Shown here one piece after another: positions 8,717-15,776 of a stretch of DNA of 17,780 bases. This stretch comes from DATJXG01 sp035500455. GTDB lineage: Bacteria > Acidobacteriota > Terriglobia > Terriglobales > Acidobacteriaceae. Made by a program: the position numbers and the translations under genes. The stretch is from NCBI GenBank assembly GCA_035500455.1, contig DATJXG010000042.1:1-17780 (forward strand), read 5' to 3'. The notes beneath the pieces were generated by a model, which ran no database searches, had not been told where the DNA came from, and saw nothing but the letters and a program-made list of their open reading frames with translations. Position 1 is the stretch's first letter. Each line of letters opens with the position of its first letter.

Positions 8717-9769
8717 TCAGAGCGCTCGCGTGGAATTGCGAATGACCAGGTGTGTAGTGATCGAATAGTCGAGCTGTGGTGCATCCGGCGACCCCGCATT
8801 TTGTTGAGAGAGGTTGCGCTGGGCGAGATTGTGTTGCATCAGATTGTGTTGCACCAGCCCTTCCAGAGCATGAAAGGCAGTTTCCGCCAGCCGGGCGCGC
8901 GAGACCCGCACTGTAGTGAGTGGCGGCTGCGTCAGGTGGGCGAAGGAAATGTCATCGAAGCCCACCAGCGAAATATCTTCCGGCACCCTGAGCCCAGCCT
9001 CGTAGATTGCTCCCAGGGCGCCGATCGCCGAGAGATCATTCGAAGTCATCACCGCAGTGGGCCGGTCGGCCAGCTTCAGTAAGCGCGTCATGGCTGCGGC
9101 GCCTCCCTCAATCTTGTGGTCGGAACTCTGAAGCAGGGCGGGATCCAGCTTCATGCCGTGGGACTCGATTCCGGCGACAAAAGCTTCCTGGCGGATTTGC
9201 GCTGATGGCAGCTTCATGGGACCGGCGATGAAGGCGATGCGGCGATGTCGCAGTGCCAGCAGGTGCTCCACGGCCTCGCCGATACCGTGGGCATAGTCGA
9301 TGTGGATCACCGCGCTGGCGTCGCCCGCCGTGCCGGTATCCAGCAGCACGGTGGGCACTTTTCTCTTCACCAACTCGGCGAACAAATCGGGATCGGTCTC
9401 CGAGGTCATGATGGCTACGCCGTCCACTTTGCGCTCCAGCATGCGGCGGATGCAGTGGGCCATGCGCTTGGGATTGTAGTTGGTGTTGCCGATGATCACT
9501 TCCTGCCCGCGCTGCACCGCGGCGTCTTCGAATCCCTTGACCAGATCGGGGAAAAAGGGATTGGTGATGTCGGAGATAATCAGCCCGAACATGCGGCTGC
9601 GGCCCGAAACCAGAGTACGGGCATGAGTGTTGGGATAATATTTCAGCTCTTCGATGGCTTTGCGGACCCGGGCAGCAGTTTCCGGGCGGACATCGGCAGA
9701 GTCGTTTAGCGTGCGCGAAACTGTCGCGGTGGAGACTCTGGCCCTTTTCGCGACTTCCTTGATGCTCAT
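8717..9769 (-). CDS. LacI/GalR-family transcriptional regulator
   Basis: This is a DNA-binding regulator of 350 residues, normal for the family. The N-terminal helix-turn-helix (MSIKEVAKRARVSTATVSRT, 1-20) is followed by a hinge (NTHARTLVSGRS, 47-58) whose Leu53 corresponds to the leucine that wedges into the central CpG of the operator. A periplasmic-binding-protein-like effector domain follows (FGLIISDITNPFFPDLVKGF from 61; VPEDISLVGFDDISFAHLTQ later). The effector cannot be read from sequence. The start is ATG at 9769: the frame runs 58 codons further up, but family homology starts with MSIKEV. The C-terminus carries a 15-bp in-frame tandem repeat. Two sites of the consensus expected for such a helix-turn-helix occur in the window, in the galT-galK region and before the GH31 gene, making a sugar-responsive repressor of those genes likely. 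No operator of the same type is visible before this gene. Confidence 0.93.
   Translation of the reverse strand: MSIKEVAKRARVSTATVSRTLNDSADVRPETAARVRKAIEELKYYPNTHARTLVSGRSRMFGLIISDITNPFFPDLVKGFEDAAVQRGQEVIIGNTNYNPKRMAHCIRRMLERKVDGVAIMTSETDPDLFAELVKRKVPTVLLDTGTAGDASAVIHIDYAHGIGEAVEHLLALRHRRIAFIAGPMKLPSAQIRQEAFVAGIESHGMKLDPALLQSSDHKIEGGAAAMTRLLKLADRPTAVMTSNDLSAIGALGAIYEAGLRVPEDISLVGFDDISFAHLTQPPLTTVRVSRARLAETAFHALEGLVQHNLMQHNLAQRNLSQQNAGSPDAPQLDYSITTHLVIRNSTRAL
8797..8856 (-). repeat. 15-bp tandem repeat, four units, inside the regulator gene
   Basis: Four 15-base units lie at 8797-8811, 8812-8826, 8827-8841 and 8842-8856. The last two differ at a single base (GATTGTGTTGCATCA and GATTGTGTTGCACCA); the others are more diverged. 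On the coding strand they give QHNLM-QHNLA-QRNLS-QQNAG, a five-residue repeat of pattern Q-x-N-L-x in a tail segment near the C-terminus of the LacI-family protein. The unit length keeps the frame, so copy number could change without breaking the gene. Confidence 0.75.
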
Positions 9770-10140
9770 CAGCCGAGACCCCAGGGCTGGAAAGTGAGAA
9801 CCGGCGATTGTAACAAAGGGGCTTGCATAAGGGACTAAGAGGCCGGACCGGCTGCTGATCAACGAGCTGAGCGGTAATTTGGTAGTGTAGGAGAGGTCTT
9901 GACACTGCGATGCTGATGGGGTTTGGGCAGGAATGTTTCCCATTGAATATTGTGCCTGCTCTGGCGGTTCCTGCGTCGCTGACCAAAACCTGGATCCCTC
10001 GCTTCGCTCGGGATGACAGGTGATGTTGATTGGATGACAGGGTGATGTTGATTAGATGACAGGCGATGTAGCTTGATGGTCGATCGAGTCTCTCGAAATG
10101 TGCTGTGCCAATGCTTGCTATCTCAACCAGGGGTCTGGGA
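9770..10140. other. Divergent intergenic region, regulator / M28 peptidase
   Basis: This 371-bp gap separates the divergent starts of the LacI-family gene and the peptidase. It carries a hairpin-capable stretch (ATCCC at 9994-9998 pairing with GGGAT at 10010-10014) and a tandem repeat at 10011-10074. I looked for a CpG-centred operator of the type seen at 7282 and found none. No convincing promoter hexamer pair or further gene stands out. Confidence 0.5.
10011..10074. repeat. 21-22-bp tandem repeat, three units
   Basis: Units at 10011-10031, 10032-10053 and 10054-10074 share GATGACAGG followed by GATGT; the first two differ only by one inserted G. The first unit continues from TCGCTTCGCTCGGGATGACA, a sequence type that recurs in intergenic DNA of this kind of genome. 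It lies 67 bases before the predicted peptidase start and is probably neutral slippage or duplication; a role in expression cannot be seen. Confidence 0.7.
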
Positions 10141-12423
10141 ATGACACTTCGCTGGATGTGCTGTTTGCTGCTGGTCCTGAGTCAGGTGATTTACGCGCAG
10201 TCCATGCCGGAGGAACCGGCGGCCTCGCGGCTGGCGGGATACAGCGCGCAGAGTTCGGCCGCGGAAAAAGATTGGGAGAAGAAATTTGAGGCAGGGATCG
10301 TGCCGGGCAACATTCGCGACAGCATGCAGCGGCTCAGTGCCCGCCCGCACCACGTCGGCTCGCCTTACGACAAGGACAACGCGGAGTGGATTCTCGGCAA
10401 GTTTAAGGAGTGGGGGTTCGACGCCAGGATTGAAACCTTCAACGTCCTGTTCCCCACGCCGAAAATCCGGCTGGTCGAACTCTTGAAGCCCACGCAGTAT
10501 CGCGCGAAGTTGCAGGAGCCGGTTCTGGCGGTCGATCCTACTTCGAATCAGACAGCCGAACAATTGCCTACCTACAACGCCTATTCGGTCGATGGCGACG
10601 TCACCGCGCCGCTGGTGTACGTGAACCAGGGCAATCGCGAGGACTACGAAGAACTGGACCGCATGGGCATTTCGGTGAAGGGCGCGATCGTGATCGCGCG
10701 CTATGGCGGCGGCTGGCGGGGCATTAAGCCGAAAGTGGCGGCCGAGCACGGAGCGGTAGGATGCATCATTTATTCCGATCCCAAAGGCGACGGCTACTTC
10801 AAAGGCGATGACTATCCCAACGGCGGCTGGCGGCCGCGGGACGGGGTACAGCGCGGCAGCGTGATGGACACCGACTATCCCGGAGATCCTTTAACTCCGG
10901 GCGTGGGCGCGACTGCGGACGCGAAACGCCTGACAGTGCAAGAGGCGAAGACCATCACCAAAATTCCCGTGCTGCCAATTTCCTACGGCGATGCGCTGCC
11001 CCTGCTCTCCGCTCTCAAGGGGCCGGTTGCGCCCGACAATTGGCGTGGGGCGCTCGACATTACTTATCACGTCGGGCCGGGGCCGGCCGAGGTGCACCTG
11101 AAAATCGCCTCCAACTGGGACCTCAAACCGCTCTACGACGTGATCGCTACCCTGCACGGTTCGGACGACAGCCAGTGGGTGATCCGCGGCAATCATCACG
11201 ACGCCTGGGTGAACGGCGCGGAAGATCCCATCTCCGGCCAGGCGCCGATGCTGGAAGAAGCCCGCATGTTGGGCGAACTGCACAAGCAAGGCTGGACCCC
11301 AAAGCGCACCATCATCTATTGCGCGTGGGATGGAGAAGAGCCGGGCCTGCTGGGTTCGGTGGAGTGGGTGGAGACGCACGTGGAGGAGTTGAAGAAGCAC
11401 GCCGTCGCCTATTTCAACTCGGACAGCAATGAGCGGGGATTTTTCGATCCGGGCGGGACGCAGGATTTGCAGAGCTTCATCAGCAACGTCGCCCGCGGCG
11501 TTCAGGATCCGGAGACGCAGATGTCGGTGTTCGAGCGGTCACACTTGCATAGCATTTCCAAGGCGAAGGATGCAGAAGAGCGCGGTGACCTGAGGCGTCG
11601 CAAGGATCTGGTTGTCGATGCGTTGGGAGACGGCTCCGATTTCACGGCATTCCAGGACTTCGCCGGCATCTCGACTCTGGACGTGGGATTCGGCGGCGAG
11701 GAAGACGGCGACCAATACCACTCGATCTACGACGACTTCTACTGGTACACACACTTCGTGGACACGGATTTTGTTTACGGCCGCGCCCTGGCGCAAACCG
11801 CAGGCACCGCGGTCATGCGCATGGCGGACGCGGACGTGATCCCCGTCGATTACACTCCGCAGGCGGAGGCCATCGGCAAATATGAGGCAGAATTGGAGAA
11901 GCTGCTGAAAGACAAGCAGGCGGAATTCACCGAACGGAACCTGGAACTACAGGAGGGCGTCTTCAAGGCGACGAATGATCCGCGCCGTCCCTCCGTGCCG
12001 CCGCCGGTGGAGGCGGTTCCGCCCTACATGAATTTCGCTCCGATGAAGAATGCCATCGACATATTCAAAAAGAGCGCGGATCGCTATTCCAAGGCGCTCG
12101 CCAGCTGGCAGGCTAAAGGTTCGCCTGCTCTTCCGGCGGCCTCGCTGGAAGAGTTGAATGGCGACCTGCTCAAAGTGTCGCGCCTTTTTCTGAATGAGAA
12201 GGGGCTTCCCGAGCGGCCGTGGTTCAAGAATCAGATTTACGCCCCGGGAGCGTACACAGGATACGGCGCGAAGCCCATCGCTCCGGTGCGGGAGTACATG
12301 GACGAGAAAAAATGGAAAGAGGCGGAGGCCCAGATTCCCCAAGTGGCGCAGACGATTGAGAATGTGGCGGCGGGGATCGACAGGGCGACGGACGATCTAG
12401 AGAAGGCCCTGGCGGCGAATTGA
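10141..12423 (+). CDS. Exported M28B zinc peptidase, glutamate carboxypeptidase II-like
   Basis: This metallopeptidase of family M28 (subfamily B, as human glutamate carboxypeptidase II/PSMA) probably trims C-terminal residues from peptides outside the cytoplasm. With the start at 10141 it has 760 residues: signal peptide (MTLRWMCCLLLVLSQVIYA, likely cut after Ala19), a protease-associated domain roughly 135-240, the catalytic M28 domain about 320-560 and a transferrin-receptor-like dimerisation domain about 635-755. By comparison with PSMA the two-zinc site is His352, Asp362, Glu400, Asp428 and His527, with catalytic Glu399 (GNHHDAWVNGAEDP, WDGEEPGLLGSVEW, NSDSNERG, QYHSIYDDF). I chose the ATG at 10141 because AGGGG lies at 10129-10133, 7 bases upstream, and a signal peptide follows at once; upstream GTG 10105 and ATG 10111 are in frame but less likely. 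Substrate preference is unknown. It converges on the GH31 gene and has no clear link to the sugar genes. Confidence 0.92.
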   Translation: MTLRWMCCLLLVLSQVIYAQSMPEEPAASRLAGYSAQSSAAEKDWEKKFEAGIVPGNIRDSMQRLSARPHHVGSPYDKDNAEWILGKFKEWGFDARIETFNVLFPTPKIRLVELLKPTQYRAKLQEPVLAVDPTSNQTAEQLPTYNAYSVDGDVTAPLVYVNQGNREDYEELDRMGISVKGAIVIARYGGGWRGIKPKVAAEHGAVGCIIYSDPKGDGYFKGDDYPNGGWRPRDGVQRGSVMDTDYPGDPLTPGVGATADAKRLTVQEAKTITKIPVLPISYGDALPLLSALKGPVAPDNWRGALDITYHVGPGPAEVHLKIASNWDLKPLYDVIATLHGSDDSQWVIRGNHHDAWVNGAEDPISGQAPMLEEARMLGELHKQGWTPKRTIIYCAWDGEEPGLLGSVEWVETHVEELKKHAVAYFNSDSNERGFFDPGGTQDLQSFISNVARGVQDPETQMSVFERSHLHSISKAKDAEERGDLRRRKDLVVDALGDGSDFTAFQDFAGISTLDVGFGGEEDGDQYHSIYDDFYWYTHFVDTDFVYGRALAQTAGTAVMRMADADVIPVDYTPQAEAIGKYEAELEKLLKDKQAEFTERNLELQEGVFKATNDPRRPSVPPPVEAVPPYMNFAPMKNAIDIFKKSADRYSKALASWQAKGSPALPAASLEELNGDLLKVSRLFLNEKGLPERPWFKNQIYAPGAYTGYGAKPIAPVREYMDEKKWKEAEAQIPQVAQTIENVAAGIDRATDDLEKALAAN

Positions 12424-12480
12424 AGGCGGGCGAACCGCGGCTATCAGCATGTCGGCGAAGGCGCTATCGGCTTGCGATGC

Positions 12481-12594
12481 CTCCGCGCGCTCCGCGGATT
12501 TTCTTTGCGCTCTCGGCGATTTAAGATTCCTCACTCCACCGGCAAAAACCTTAAATCGCCGAGGGCGCGGAGGACTGCCGCGAAGCGCGTGGAG
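12481..12594. repeat. Large imperfect inverted repeat, 45-bp arms
   Basis: The left arm 12481-12525 and right arm 12550-12594 are reverse complements at 36 of 45 positions, with a 24-base loop. The inner 13 bases next to the loop (CTCGGCGATTTAAG and its partner) are perfect. It lies in the 200-bp gap between the convergent peptidase and GH31 genes, so transcripts from either side would fold into a long hairpin that could stop or stabilise them. The left arm shares sequence with the fragment at 7385-7425, which suggests a dispersed non-coding element rather than a purpose-built terminator. Confidence 0.75.
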
Positions 12595-12623
12595 AACGCA
12601 ATGCTCGCTCGTAGCCAGTCGGA

Positions 12624-14972
12624 TTAGGGGCTTACGCGGATTTGCTTACCTGAGTATTCAACCCTCTTATCTGGGTTTTCCGATGGGGCGATGCCCACTC
12701 CGTGGTTCTCTCCAACAAACACCACGCGAAACGTCCTGTGATCGAGCATTCCCGGGAAGCTGCCTTTGCGGTCGCCGATGGTCAGGGTCTGCTTGGCATC
12801 ATCCCAATGCAGAGGAATGGTGGCGTAGGCGCCTTTCTCGTAGTTGTAGTTATCGTTCTCGTCTTCGTAGAGAGTGAACTCGCCGTCGGCGCCGCGATAA
12901 ATCCGCAACTCCAAAGGATCGGCGGGCTTTTCCGTGGACCACTCCTCATCCGGCCCGAGGGGCAGAATTGATCCGGCGCGGACGAACAGCGGCATCTGAT
13001 CCAGGGGAGCGGGAACCTGCTCATAGCGCCCGCCCTCGCTTTGTGCACCGCTCCAGAAGTCATACCACTTCGCTTGCGGGAGATAAAGGCGGCGTACGGC
13101 CTGGCCTGGCTCAGTCACAGGGTTCACCAGGAACGCTGGTCCGAACATAAACTGATCGCCAACGTTCGCCGCTTCAGTGTCGGTGCGGAAATCCATCACC
13201 AGTCCGCGCATTGGCGTGTAAGCCTGGCTGGTGGTCATCCACGCGAGTGAATAGATATAGGGCAGCATGCGATAGCGGAGGCGGTCGTAGCTGGTGAGGA
13301 TTTTCTGCGCATCCGGCCCGTAGGACCACAGTTCGTTCTGGTTGGTGCTGCGGGTGCCGTGCACGCGCAGAATCGGGTTGAACGTGCCGAACTCGAACCA
13401 GCGAATGAAGAGTTCGCGATAGCTGGGATCGTCGGGATTGCCGGAGACGAAGCCGCCGATGTCGGTGGTCCAGTAGGGAAGGCCGGAGAGTGAATAGTTG
13501 AGTCCGGCGGGAATCTGCTTGCGAAGAAATACCCAGTCGGAGTTGATGTCGCCCGACCACACGGCAGCCGCGTTGCGCTGCTCGCCTGCAAAGGCGGAAC
13601 GCGAGAGGATGAACACGCGCTTCTGGTCGCTAGCGGCGCGCTGGCCTTCATACACGCCCTCGGTGGTCATCAGTGGAAACATGTTGGCATAGCGCGCGCC
13701 GTTGCCAAGAAACGTCTGGTTGGTCACCAGGATGTTGGTTTGCCGGTCTTCGGTTTCGGGTTCGGTGGTGTCGAGCCACCAGGCATCCACGCCAATTTTG
13801 AACAGCGCCTGATTCATCAGGTTCCAGTAGTACTTCCGCGCCGCGGGGTTGAAAGCGTCGTAGAGCGCCTGGCCGGCCGGATGGAAACCGGCAGTCTTCG
13901 TCTTAGCGATGAAGTAGCCAAGCTTGTCCATCTCGTCGTAAGTCTTGGTGCCTGGCCGGAAAAAAGGCCAGAAGGAAATCATCAGGTGGAAGTGGTTGTT
14001 GTGCAGGTCGTCGACCATGCCCTTGGGATCGGGATAGCGCGACTTGTCGAATACTGGCTCGCCCATGGTGTACCACCAGAACCAGTCCTGCACGATGTTG
14101 TCCACCGGAATGTGCTGTTCGCGATATTTGTGGGCGATGCCCAGCAGTTCTTCCTGGGTGTTGTACTTGTTCTTGCACTGCCAGAAACCGTAGGCCCACT
14201 TGCCGAAAAGCGGGGGCGCGCCCGTCAGGTCGCGGTAGCCGGCGATGATCTGGTCGAAGTCGGGGCCGTAGATGAAGTAGTAGTCGGTGACGTCGGCGAC
14301 TTCCGAGCTGAGGTACAACGCGTTCAGGAAGCGGTTGTTGAAGCGGCTGCGCGAGGTGTTGTTCCAGAAAATTCCGTAGCCGTTGGTGGAGAGGAAAAAG
14401 GGGATGCTGATGTTGGTGTTGTCCTGCGAAATGTCCACCGCCTCGCCGCGATAGTTCCACACGCCGGCCTGGTGCTGGCCCAGGCCGTAGAAGCCCTCGT
14501 ACGAACCCCAGAGTTTCGAGTACAACTCGGCATAATAAGTTTTCTCGCCGTTGACCACGGTGGGAGTCATGGTGAGTTCGGTTTGCTGGAAGAGCGGTTT
14601 GCCTTCGAGCGGGCTGAAGGTCACACTGCTGTCTTTCTTGTCCACGGTGACTTTGAGTTGAGCGGTCGTGAGGGTCACGGCGTCATCGGTGGATTGCATA
14701 TCCCACTTCACCGGCGCCCAGGAATCTTTGATCACCACGAAGTCCTTGCGGGACGGGAAGGAACTCGCGGGTGAATAGAGGACGCGGATGATGGCGTCAG
14801 AGCAGACCTGCAGCCTGAGGGTGCCAACTTTCCTGGTGAACTGGATGCCGTCAGCCTGTTTCTGCACGTCGGTGACGGGGTTGAGCGGGTTCCACTGGGC
14901 GCTGGCAACGGTAGTGAAGAGAGCGAATATGAGGATTGCGCAGATACGAAGGGGCAGGACAGTCTTTTTCAT
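12624..14972 (-). CDS. Exported GH31 glycoside hydrolase, probable alpha-xylosidase
   Basis: This is a retaining alpha-glycosidase of family GH31, 782 residues. The Sec signal peptide (MKKTVLPLRICAILIFALFT start, cut after ASA at 25) places it in the periplasm or outside. An N-terminal beta-sandwich (about 30-250; FYGLGQHQAGVWNYRGEAVD at 161-180) precedes the TIM barrel. The nucleophile is Asp401 in GVDAWWLDTTEPE and the acid/base Asp475 in WSGDINSDW. A DUF5110-type C-terminal domain follows (LYEDENDNYNYEKGAY). The WWLD-x-TEPE form is what I associate with bacterial alpha-xylosidases acting on xyloglucan oligosaccharides. Alpha-glucosidase activity cannot be excluded, and no PA14 insert as in Cellvibrio Xyl31A is evident from the length. 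The start is ATG at 14972, immediately before a canonical signal peptide, although no clear ribosome site precedes it. A LacI-type operator overlaps its predicted promoter. Confidence 0.92.
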   Translation of the reverse strand: MKKTVLPLRICAILIFALFTTVASAQWNPLNPVTDVQKQADGIQFTRKVGTLRLQVCSDAIIRVLYSPASSFPSRKDFVVIKDSWAPVKWDMQSTDDAVTLTTAQLKVTVDKKDSSVTFSPLEGKPLFQQTELTMTPTVVNGEKTYYAELYSKLWGSYEGFYGLGQHQAGVWNYRGEAVDISQDNTNISIPFFLSTNGYGIFWNNTSRSRFNNRFLNALYLSSEVADVTDYYFIYGPDFDQIIAGYRDLTGAPPLFGKWAYGFWQCKNKYNTQEELLGIAHKYREQHIPVDNIVQDWFWWYTMGEPVFDKSRYPDPKGMVDDLHNNHFHLMISFWPFFRPGTKTYDEMDKLGYFIAKTKTAGFHPAGQALYDAFNPAARKYYWNLMNQALFKIGVDAWWLDTTEPETEDRQTNILVTNQTFLGNGARYANMFPLMTTEGVYEGQRAASDQKRVFILSRSAFAGEQRNAAAVWSGDINSDWVFLRKQIPAGLNYSLSGLPYWTTDIGGFVSGNPDDPSYRELFIRWFEFGTFNPILRVHGTRSTNQNELWSYGPDAQKILTSYDRLRYRMLPYIYSLAWMTTSQAYTPMRGLVMDFRTDTEAANVGDQFMFGPAFLVNPVTEPGQAVRRLYLPQAKWYDFWSGAQSEGGRYEQVPAPLDQMPLFVRAGSILPLGPDEEWSTEKPADPLELRIYRGADGEFTLYEDENDNYNYEKGAYATIPLHWDDAKQTLTIGDRKGSFPGMLDHRTFRVVFVGENHGVGIAPSENPDKRVEYSGKQIRVSP

Positions 14973-15011
14973 GGGATTTGCGGCACGAGAATTTGAATTT
15001 GATCGAAGGGA

Positions 15012-15040
15012 ATCTTACGCGCAGTCGTAAACGCTTACAA
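15012..15040 (-). promoter_or_regulatory. Predicted sigma-70-type promoter of the GH31 gene
   Basis: On the minus strand, TTGTAA (15035-15040) and TAAGAT (15012-15017) are separated by exactly 17 bases. Each matches its consensus hexamer at four of six positions. The start site would fall near 15005, giving a leader of about 33 bases before the ATG at 14972. The LacI-type operator at 15026-15039 covers most of the -35 and the spacer, consistent with repression. Confidence 0.5.
15026..15039. promoter_or_regulatory. LacI/GalR-family operator before the GH31 gene
   Basis: CGTAAACGCTTACA fits TGNAANCGNTTNCA at nine of ten fixed positions (only the outer T is changed) and contains the 12-base near-palindrome GTAAACGCTTAC around a central CpG. 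It lies 53 bases upstream of the GH31 start and overlaps the -35 of the predicted promoter. It is the second site of this type in the window; the first is at 7282-7295. Confidence 0.65.
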
Positions 15041-15112
15041 TGGCGAAAAACTGTTAGTCGCACGAAAAACCGCATTGTCTGCTCCGCGCGAGTTGGATAT
15101 GATGCCGCCTCC

Positions 15113-15758
15113 ATGAACGACTACGACCGCGTTGCAGAGTGGAACCGGCTGAAGGAAGCCTATAGCGGGATGTCCGACGACGAACTTCAATCGGTCGCTT
15201 CGGAAGCTTTTGACCTAACCGATTTCGCCAGGCAGGCGCTGCAAGCAGAGATCTCCCGGCGAGGCGCGACGGTCACCCTACAAGACAAGCCAGCACCGGT
15301 GGAACCCGATGAACCGATGGGGGATTTCGTTCCCACGGATGACGATGTACTGGTAGTGCACCGCGTCTGGATGTTGAAGAAGCACGCAACGTCAAGCGAT
15401 TGCTCGATGACGCCGGCATCCCTTCCTACCTTGGCCCCGACAATCTCGGATCATCCGGATGCGTTCAAGGCGGGAGTTGATGTCAAAATCTGGGAAGAAG
15501 ACAACCAGCGGGCATCGCTGGCGTTGAGCCAAGGGCTGCCGCAGGATGAAGGCGGGGAGAACGATGAGAAGGACTACGTTGCCCTCTGCCCTAAGTGCCA
15601 TTCGGACCAGATTGTATTTCAGAGCCTGGAGAGACGAGGCTTCACACCTTGAGTCCAAATTTAACTGGCGCTGCGACGCATGTGGGTATCGATGGCGCGA
15701 CGATGGTGTGGAAGAACAAGGCTCTGCGCCTCCTGAATCACCGGAGGAGAGCGAATAA
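15113..15758 (+). pseudogene. DUF2007/zinc-ribbon protein gene broken by three frameshifts
   Basis: Read in one frame from the ATG at 15113, the product stops at 15652, but coherent protein sequence moves between frames. (1) 15113-15369: MNDYDRVAEWNRLKEAYSGM and an N-terminal helical segment ending VLVVHRVW. (2) From 15370, shifted back one base: DVEEARNVKRLLDDAGIPSY LGPDNL, typical of a DUF2007-like domain. (3) From about 15449, original frame: DHPDAFKAGVDVKIWEED, then CPKC near 15590. (4) From 15633, next frame: DEASHLESKFNWRCDACGYRW, the second half of the zinc ribbon, to a TAA at 15756. One lost G at 15369-15370, one extra G at 15448-15449 and one extra base near 15632 restore a 214-residue protein with a complete CxxC...CxxC ribbon. 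Function of the family is unknown. The neighbouring long genes are unbroken, so decay is more likely than general sequencing error, though local error is not excluded. It diverges from the GH31 gene. Confidence 0.75.
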
Positions 15759-15776
15759 TCACTCGCGGCCGCACCG

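Noticed and set aside
9770..9943. 58-codon N-terminal extension of the LacI-family protein
   Set aside because: LacI-family proteins begin with the helix-turn-helix seen at MSIKEVAKRARVS; the extension precedes it and looks like untranslated leader.
10011..10074. Possible CRISPR array
   Set aside because: Units are contiguous with no spacers, only three copies, and there are no cas genes nearby.
9770..10140. Autoregulatory LacI-type operator before the regulator gene
   Set aside because: CpG-centred candidates near 9802 and 9862 fail most fixed positions of TGNAANCGNTTNCA.
13740..14774. 344-codon plus-strand frame opposite the GH31 gene
   Set aside because: Covers the signal-proximal and catalytic part of a well-supported GH31; valine-rich composition is typical of a mirror frame.
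15113..15758. Programmed ribosomal frameshifting in the DUF2007-like gene
   Set aside because: Three separate shifts of differing direction would be needed, and no slippery heptamer or strong downstream structure is evident at the sites.
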